Origin: Actinospica sp035712985
Lineage (GTDB): Bacteria; Actinomycetota; Actinomycetes; Streptomycetales; Catenulisporaceae
DNA: 11,400 bases
Reading direction: 5' to 3'
Assembly (NCBI GenBank): GCA_035712985.1
Contig: DASTAE010000230.1
Span: 1-11,400, forward strand
This document shows, one piece after another, positions 7,596 to 11,400 of the stretch (the first letter of the stretch is position 1; each line of letters opens with the position of its first letter). Under the pieces are notes generated by a model. It worked only from the letters and a program-made list of their open reading frames with translations, ran no database searches and was not told the origin of the DNA. Position numbers and translations under genes: made by a program.

Positions 7596-9518
7596 ATGCC
7601 TAATTTGCACCAAGCCACGCGCGGCCGCCTGCTGTTCGGCGGTGACTACAACCCCGAGCAGTGGCCGCGCGAGGTGTGGAACGAGGACGTGCGGCTCATG
7701 CGCGAGGCCGGCGTCAATCTGGCCACGGTCGGTGTGTTCTCCTGGGCGCTGCTCGAGCCGCGCCCGGGGGAGTACGACTTCGGCTGGCTCGACGAGGTCC
7801 TCGATCTCCTGCACGACAACGGGATCGGCGTGGCGCTGGCCACGCCGACCGCGAGCGCGCCGCCGTGGATGCACCACCGTTGGCCGGAGACGTCGCCGCA
7901 GGACAAGGACCGCACGGTCCGCACCTACGGTTCGCGCAACGCGTACTGCCCCTCCTCCGCGGTCTACCGCCGATTCGCGGACGCGATCAGCGCGCAGCTG
8001 GCCGACCGCTACGCGCACCATCCGGCGCTGCGCATGTGGCACATCGGGAACGAATTCGGGACCGTCTGCTACTGCGACAGCTGCGCCGAGGCGTTCCGCG
8101 GCTGGCTTCAGGACAAGTACACGGACCTCGACGGACTCAACGAGGCCTGGGGAACGCGCTTCTGGAGCCAGCACTACGGCGCCTGGGACGAGGTGATCCC
8201 GCCGCGCAAGGTGCAGTACATCATCAATCCCACGCAGGAGCTGGACTACCAGCGCTTCGCCTCGGATCTGCTGCTCGACGGGTTCAAGGCCGAGCGGGAC
8301 ATCGTCAGCGCGCGCAATCCCGAGATCCCGGTCGTCACGAACTTCATGGGCTTCTTCAAGGGCACGGACGCGTGGCAGTGGGTGCGCGAGGAGGATTTCG
8401 CGTCGCTCGACTCGTATCCCGACCCCAACGATCCGCTCGGCGCCTGCGCGGGAGCCTTCGCGCAGGACCTGACGAGGTCTCTGGGCCGCGAGTCGCGCGG
8501 CGGCGGCTGGATCATGATGGAGCAGAGCACCGGCTCGGTCGGCTTCCGGCACATCGCCACGCCCAAGCCGCCGGGGCTCTACCGCCTCTGGTCGATGCAG
8601 GCCGTGGCCCGCGGCGCCGACGGCGTGCTGCAGTTCCAGTGGCGCGCGTCGATGCAGGGCGCCGAGCGCACGCACAGCGGCATGATTCCGCACGCCGGCC
8701 CGAACTCGCGCGTCTTCCGCGAGGTCTGCGAGGTCGGCAAGGAGCTCGAGGGCCTGAGCGACGTGCTCGGCACCGAGGTCGCCGCCGAGGTGGCGATCAT
8801 CGTGGACTGGGACGCGTGGCGCGGCGTCGAACTCGAGCACCAGCCCGACGCCGGCTTCCGGTACACCGACCGGCTGTACGAGTACTACCGGGAGCTGTGG
8901 CGCGCGAACATCACCTGCGACTTCGTGCGCGCGGAGGGGGACCTGAGCCGCTACCGGCTCGTCCTCGCGCCCAACCTCTACCAGATCACCGACGCCGCGA
9001 GCCGGAATCTGGAGTCATTCGTCGAGGCGGGCGGAACGCTCGTGGTCGGGCCGTTCAGCGGAGTGACGGACCCGGACGAGCGCGTCCGCCTCGGCGGCTA
9101 CCCGGGCTCGCTGCGCGGGCTCCTGGGTATCCGCATCGAGGAGTACTGGCCCCTCGAGGACGAGGTCGAACTGCGGGTCGCCTCCGAGCGGCTCGGCGGC
9201 TTCACCGCGCGCCGCTGGGCCGAATGGTTCGACCTCGAGTCGACGACCGCCGAGGTCCTCGCGCGGATCGAGGGCGGCCCGCTCGACGGCCATCCCGCGG
9301 TCCTCGCCCATCGGTACGGCGCCGGCACCGCGTGGTACGTCGCGACGCGGCCGGCGCGGGACGCGCTCGGCCGCCTGCTGCGGACCGTCGCCGCGGACGC
9401 GGGGGCCGGACCGGTGCTCCCCGACCTGCCCGAAGGCGTCGAGGCGGTACGCCGCGGCGAACGTGTCTTCGTGCTCGACCATCGCACGTGTAACGTGGAG
9501 GTTCACCGTCATGGGTAG
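7596..9518 (+). CDS. GH42 beta-galactosidase, cytoplasmic, C-terminus apparently shortened
   Basis: This 640-residue enzyme removes beta-linked galactose; here the likely substrate is the galactosylated side chain of imported xyloglucan oligosaccharides (inference). The GH42 N-terminus LLFGGDYNPEQW is present. The acid/base is Glu153 in HIGNEFG and the nucleophile Glu309 in IMMEQSTG. Cys118, Cys158, Cys160 and Cys163 match the zinc-binding cysteine pattern known from the Thermus A4 enzyme. The barrel is followed by the Rossmann-like trimerisation domain (about residues 385-590). No signal peptide is seen. The chain ends soon after RVFVLDH, about 35 residues short of the usual C-terminal beta domain. 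The ATG lies 4 nt after the GH74 stop without a clear ribosome-binding site, so translational coupling is likely. Operator O3 begins 7 bp beyond the stop. Confidence 0.93.
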   Translation: MPNLHQATRGRLLFGGDYNPEQWPREVWNEDVRLMREAGVNLATVGVFSWALLEPRPGEYDFGWLDEVLDLLHDNGIGVALATPTASAPPWMHHRWPETSPQDKDRTVRTYGSRNAYCPSSAVYRRFADAISAQLADRYAHHPALRMWHIGNEFGTVCYCDSCAEAFRGWLQDKYTDLDGLNEAWGTRFWSQHYGAWDEVIPPRKVQYIINPTQELDYQRFASDLLLDGFKAERDIVSARNPEIPVVTNFMGFFKGTDAWQWVREEDFASLDSYPDPNDPLGACAGAFAQDLTRSLGRESRGGGWIMMEQSTGSVGFRHIATPKPPGLYRLWSMQAVARGADGVLQFQWRASMQGAERTHSGMIPHAGPNSRVFREVCEVGKELEGLSDVLGTEVAAEVAIIVDWDAWRGVELEHQPDAGFRYTDRLYEYYRELWRANITCDFVRAEGDLSRYRLVLAPNLYQITDAASRNLESFVEAGGTLVVGPFSGVTDPDERVRLGGYPGSLRGLLGIRIEEYWPLEDEVELRVASERLGGFTARRWAEWFDLESTTAEVLARIEGGPLDGHPAVLAHRYGAGTAWYVATRPARDALGRLLRTVAADAGAGPVLPDLPEGVEAVRRGERVFVLDHRTCNVEVHRHG

Positions 9519-9524
9519 CTTCTA

Positions 9525-9538
9525 TCGAAGCGCTTCGA
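9525..9538. promoter_or_regulatory. LacI-family operator O3
   Basis: TCGAAGCGCTTCGA is identical to O1. It sits between the GH42 stop and a candidate TAGACT -10 box, where it would cover the -35 position of that promoter. This suggests autoregulation of the repressor gene. Confidence 0.88.
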
Positions 9539-9581
9539 CGATTGGCCTAGACTTTATTCACGTGCGCGGTCTAACCTTCCC

Positions 9582-9596
9582 CGGTAGGACGTACCG
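9582..9596. repeat. Short inverted repeat CGGTA-N5-TACCG
   Basis: CGGTA (9582-9586) and TACCG (9592-9596) are complementary around a 5-nt centre. It lies between the two lacI operators and does not resemble them. It could be a site for another regulator or chance. Confidence 0.3.
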
Positions 9597-9610
9597 TAGG
9601 GGCAGTACTG

Positions 9611-9624
9611 TGCGGCGCGCCGCA
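9611..9624. repeat. Perfect 14-bp palindrome next to operator O4
   Basis: TGCGGCGCGCCGCA equals its own reverse complement and is separated from O4 by a single base. In RNA it could form a 5-bp stem with a CGCG loop. It differs from the GAAGCGCTTC operators. Its role is unknown. Confidence 0.5.
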
Positions 9625-9625
9625 G

Positions 9626-9639
9626 TCGAAGCGCTTCAA
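9626..9639. promoter_or_regulatory. LacI-family operator O4
   Basis: TCGAAGCGCTTCAA shares the full GAAGCGCTTC core and differs from the symmetric 14-mer only in the second-last base. It lies 29 bp before the lacI start codon, near or just after a likely transcription start, and supports autoregulation. Confidence 0.88.
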
Positions 9640-9668
9640 CAGCACTCCCCGCAGAGAGGACATCATTC

Positions 9669-10697
9669 ATGGTGACGCTGGCCGAAGTCGCCCGCCAGGC
9701 GGGTGTCTCGCCCTCGACGGTGTCCTATGTGCTCTCCCGCAAGCGCTCGATCTCCGACGAGACCCGGCGCAAGGTGGAGGCGGCGATCGAGTCGCTGGGC
9801 TACCACCCGCACGCCGGGGCCCGCGCCCTGGCCTCGAACCGCTCGAACATCCTGGCCCTGATGATCCCGCTGCGCAGCGACATGTACGTGCCGGTGATCA
9901 TGGAGATCGCGATGGCCGTCACGACCGAGGCGCGCGAGTTCGGCCAGGACGTGCTGCTGCTGACCAAGGACGAGGGCACCGCGGGCGTGCGCCGGATCGC
10001 GGGCAGCGGCCTCGCGGACGCGATGATCATGATGGACATCGAGCTCGAGGACGACCGGATCCCGGTGCTGCGCGAGACCGAGACCCCGGCCGTGCTCATC
10101 GGACTGCCCGCCGACCCGGCCGGGCTCGCCTGCGTGGACCTCGACTTCGAGGCGACCGGCGCGGCCTGCGTCGAGCACCTCGCCGCGCTCGGCCACCGCG
10201 AGATCGCGCTGATCGGCGAGGGCGAGGGCGTCTACAAGCGCAACACCGGCTTCGCGGCGCGCACCCTCGCGGGATTCCAGAACGCCGCGGCCGCGCACGG
10301 CGTGCGCGCGATGCACCGGTCCTGCGAGGGCACCTACGAGTCCACCGCCGGCGTGCTCTCCCGGATCCTCGAGGAGCGCCCGGGCACCACCGGATTCGTC
10401 GTGCAGAACGAGGCCGCGATCGCCCCGCTGCTCAGCCTGCTGCGGCTGTCCGGGCGCGCGGTGCCCGAGGACACCAGCGTCGTCGCGATCTGCCCCGACC
10501 AGGTCGCGCTGCAGTCCTCGCCGCGGCTGACCAGCGTCTCCATCCCGGCGCAGGAGATGGGCCGGCAGGCCGTGCGGCTGGTCATGGCCCAGCTCGACCC
10601 CCGCGACGGCGTGCCGCACATCCCCGCCACCACGCTCATCCCCCCGGCGCTCACCGTACGCGACTCCAGCGCCCCGGGCCCGAACCCACGCGCATAG
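9669..10697 (+). CDS. LacI-family transcriptional regulator, local repressor of the xyloglucan locus
   Basis: This 342-residue DNA-binding protein most likely represses the locus until an imported xyloglucan fragment binds. The N-terminal helix-turn-helix VTLAEVARQAGVSPSTVSYVL (residues 2-22) is typical. The hinge-helix region AGARALASN places Leu54 where family members insert into the central CpG of the operator, matching the CpG at the centre of all four palindromes. The rest has the two-lobed sugar-binding fold, with recognisable late motifs such as LTSVSIPAQEMGRQAV. The ATG has a strong GAGAGGA 8 nt upstream. Two operators before the gene point to autoregulation. The inducer is unknown; a xyloglucan oligosaccharide or isoprimeverose-like sugar is a guess from context. 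The operators resemble in style those of CebR, the cellobiose-responsive family member. Confidence 0.93.
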   Translation: MVTLAEVARQAGVSPSTVSYVLSRKRSISDETRRKVEAAIESLGYHPHAGARALASNRSNILALMIPLRSDMYVPVIMEIAMAVTTEAREFGQDVLLLTKDEGTAGVRRIAGSGLADAMIMMDIELEDDRIPVLRETETPAVLIGLPADPAGLACVDLDFEATGAACVEHLAALGHREIALIGEGEGVYKRNTGFAARTLAGFQNAAAAHGVRAMHRSCEGTYESTAGVLSRILEERPGTTGFVVQNEAAIAPLLSLLRLSGRAVPEDTSVVAICPDQVALQSSPRLTSVSIPAQEMGRQAVRLVMAQLDPRDGVPHIPATTLIPPALTVRDSSAPGPNPRA

Positions 10698-10804
10698 CCG
10701 TCCCCATAGCCCCATAGCCGCACCCGCACCTCGCGCCGCTTGCCCGCAAGCGCCGCGTCGCGATACGCCACACCCTTCTCGCCGATCGAAAGGCTGCCGC
10801 CGTC
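10698..10804 (+). other. Intergenic gap between lacI and GH31 gene
   Basis: No full copy of the GAAGCGCTTC operator occurs in these 107 bp. CATAGCC, first seen at 10693 across the lacI stop, recurs at 10705 and 10713. A short stem CGCTTG-CCCG-CAAGCG (10737-10752) lacks a T tract. A poor promoter-like pair, TTGCCC (10740) and TACGCC (10764), is possible. GAAAGG (10788-10793) is the likely ribosome-binding site of the GH31 gene. Co-transcription of GH31 with lacI is the simplest reading. Confidence 0.45.
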
Positions 10805-11400
10805 ATGTCCGAGGAATCCCCGCTCGCCTCGCTCGCCCACGAAATCGGCGAGTTCTCGGTCCACTCCGCGCACGGCGTCGACGCGCTGGAATGGACGGGC
10901 CGTCAGGAGGTGCTGCGCATCGAACCCTGGGGCCCGAACTCGCTGCGCGTCCGCTCCAAAGTCGGCGGACCGATACTGGAGGGGCTGCCCGGCGCCCTGC
11001 TCGACACGGCCGTGTCCGCGGACGCCGGCACCGTCGAGATCACCGATCGCGGCGCCACCATCGTCAACGGGGGCATCCGGGCCCAGGTGAGCATGACCGG
11101 CCGGATCACCTTCCAGCGCACCGAGGACGGCTCCGAGCTGCTGTCCGAGCAGGACGCGCACTTCTGGTGGCCCGGGCCGCGGCTGCGCACCGCGCACGGC
11201 AACGGCTACGCGCGGCTTGAGCAGCGCTTCCACGCGTACCCGGACGAGAAGCTCTACGGCCTCGGCCAGCACCAGCACGGCCTCTACGACCAGAAGGGCG
11301 CGGTCGTCGAGCTCGTCCAGCGCAACGCCGAGGTCTCCATCCCCTTCCTGGTCTCCTCGCGCGGCTACGGCTTCCTGTGGAACAACCCGGCGATCGGCCG
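10805..11400 (+). CDS. GH31 alpha-xylosidase-type enzyme (5' part only)
   Basis: An open frame from ATG at 10805 continues without a stop to the window edge, giving 198 residues. GAAAGG lies 11 nt upstream. The visible part is the N-terminal beta-sandwich domain of GH31 enzymes. Diagnostic stretches are KLYGLGQHQHG from Lys149, the segment LVQRNAEVSIPFLVSSRGYG, and FLWNNPAIG near the edge, a pattern characteristic of alpha-xylosidases of the YicI/XylS kind. No signal peptide is present, so it is cytoplasmic. Alpha-xylosidases remove the xylose unit at the non-reducing end of xyloglucan oligosaccharides, exposing backbone glucose for a beta-glucosidase such as the GH3 enzyme at the other end of the locus. 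The catalytic Asp residues and the barrel lie beyond the window, so alpha-xylosidase rather than alpha-glucosidase rests on these motifs and on context. Confidence 0.9.
   Translation, partial: MSEESPLASLAHEIGEFSVHSAHGVDALEWTGRQEVLRIEPWGPNSLRVRSKVGGPILEGLPGALLDTAVSADAGTVEITDRGATIVNGGIRAQVSMTGRITFQRTEDGSELLSEQDAHFWWPGPRLRTAHGNGYARLEQRFHAYPDEKLYGLGQHQHGLYDQKGAVVELVQRNAEVSIPFLVSSRGYGFLWNNPAIG

Larger units (their letters stand above)
9519..9668 (+). promoter_or_regulatory. Control region of the LacI-family gene
   Basis: This 150-bp gap carries operators O3 (9525-9538) and O4 (9626-9639), centred 101 bp apart. Two candidate -10 boxes are seen: TAGACT (9548-9553), whose -35 position is occupied by O3, and TACTGT (9606-9611), just before O4. 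Neither has a good -35 box, so the promoter is uncertain. Two further inverted repeats lie at 9582-9596 and 9611-9624. The lacI ribosome-binding site is GAGAGGA at 9654-9660. No terminator is visible after GH42, so read-through from the operon is possible. Confidence 0.65.

Noticed and set aside
7464..8840. Leftward 458-codon open frame opposite GH42
   Set aside because: It spans the GH74-GH42 junction on the wrong strand and has shadow composition.
9463..9675. Small rightward 70-codon frame across the lacI control region
   Set aside because: It overlaps the GH42 end, both operators and the lacI start, and its sequence resembles no protein I know.
10737..10752. Stem CGCTTG-CCCG-CAAGCG as terminator after lacI
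   Set aside because: The 6-bp stem has no following T tract and is a common type of chance hairpin at this base composition.

Overview
The window is very G+C-rich DNA with codons strongly biased to G or C at the third position. It has GTG starts, Tat-type lipoprotein export and a sugar ABC importer lacking its own ATPase. Together these suggest a soil actinomycete (Streptomyces, Catenulispora or a relative); the genus cannot be fixed from the sequence alone. The window holds one coherent locus for breaking down the plant hemicellulose xyloglucan.

Layout: a GH3 beta-glucosidase-type gene runs leftwards off the window (1-1313). A 328-bp divergent control region (1314-1641) follows. A rightward operon then reads: Tat lipoprotein solute-binding protein (1642-3330), two ABC permeases (3398-4432 and 4429-5379), secreted GH74 xyloglucanase (5396-7591) and cytoplasmic GH42 beta-galactosidase (7596-9518). 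A 150-bp control region (9519-9668) precedes a LacI-family repressor gene (9669-10697). After a 107-bp gap comes the first 198 codons of a GH31 alpha-xylosidase-type gene that leaves the right edge (10805-end).

How the parts fit (inference from the families): GH74 cuts the xyloglucan backbone outside the cell. The lipoprotein and two permeases import the oligosaccharides, with energy presumably supplied by a shared ATPase of the MsiK type encoded elsewhere. Inside the cell, GH42 removes galactose caps, GH31 removes xylose from the non-reducing end, and GH3 removes the exposed backbone glucose. None of the three cytoplasmic enzymes shows a signal peptide, which agrees with this order of steps.

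Regulation: four near-identical palindromes built on GAAGCGCTTC lie at the three control points: before GH3, before the importer operon, and twice before lacI. They are almost certainly the operators of the locus's own LacI-family protein, which would then repress both catabolic arms and itself. Both divergent promoters have recognisable -35/-10 boxes with an operator at the expected transcription start.

Less ordinary details are a GH42 that seems to stop short within its C-terminal domain just before an operator, a strong hairpin between the binding-protein and permease genes, and an unexplained perfect palindrome touching the last operator.
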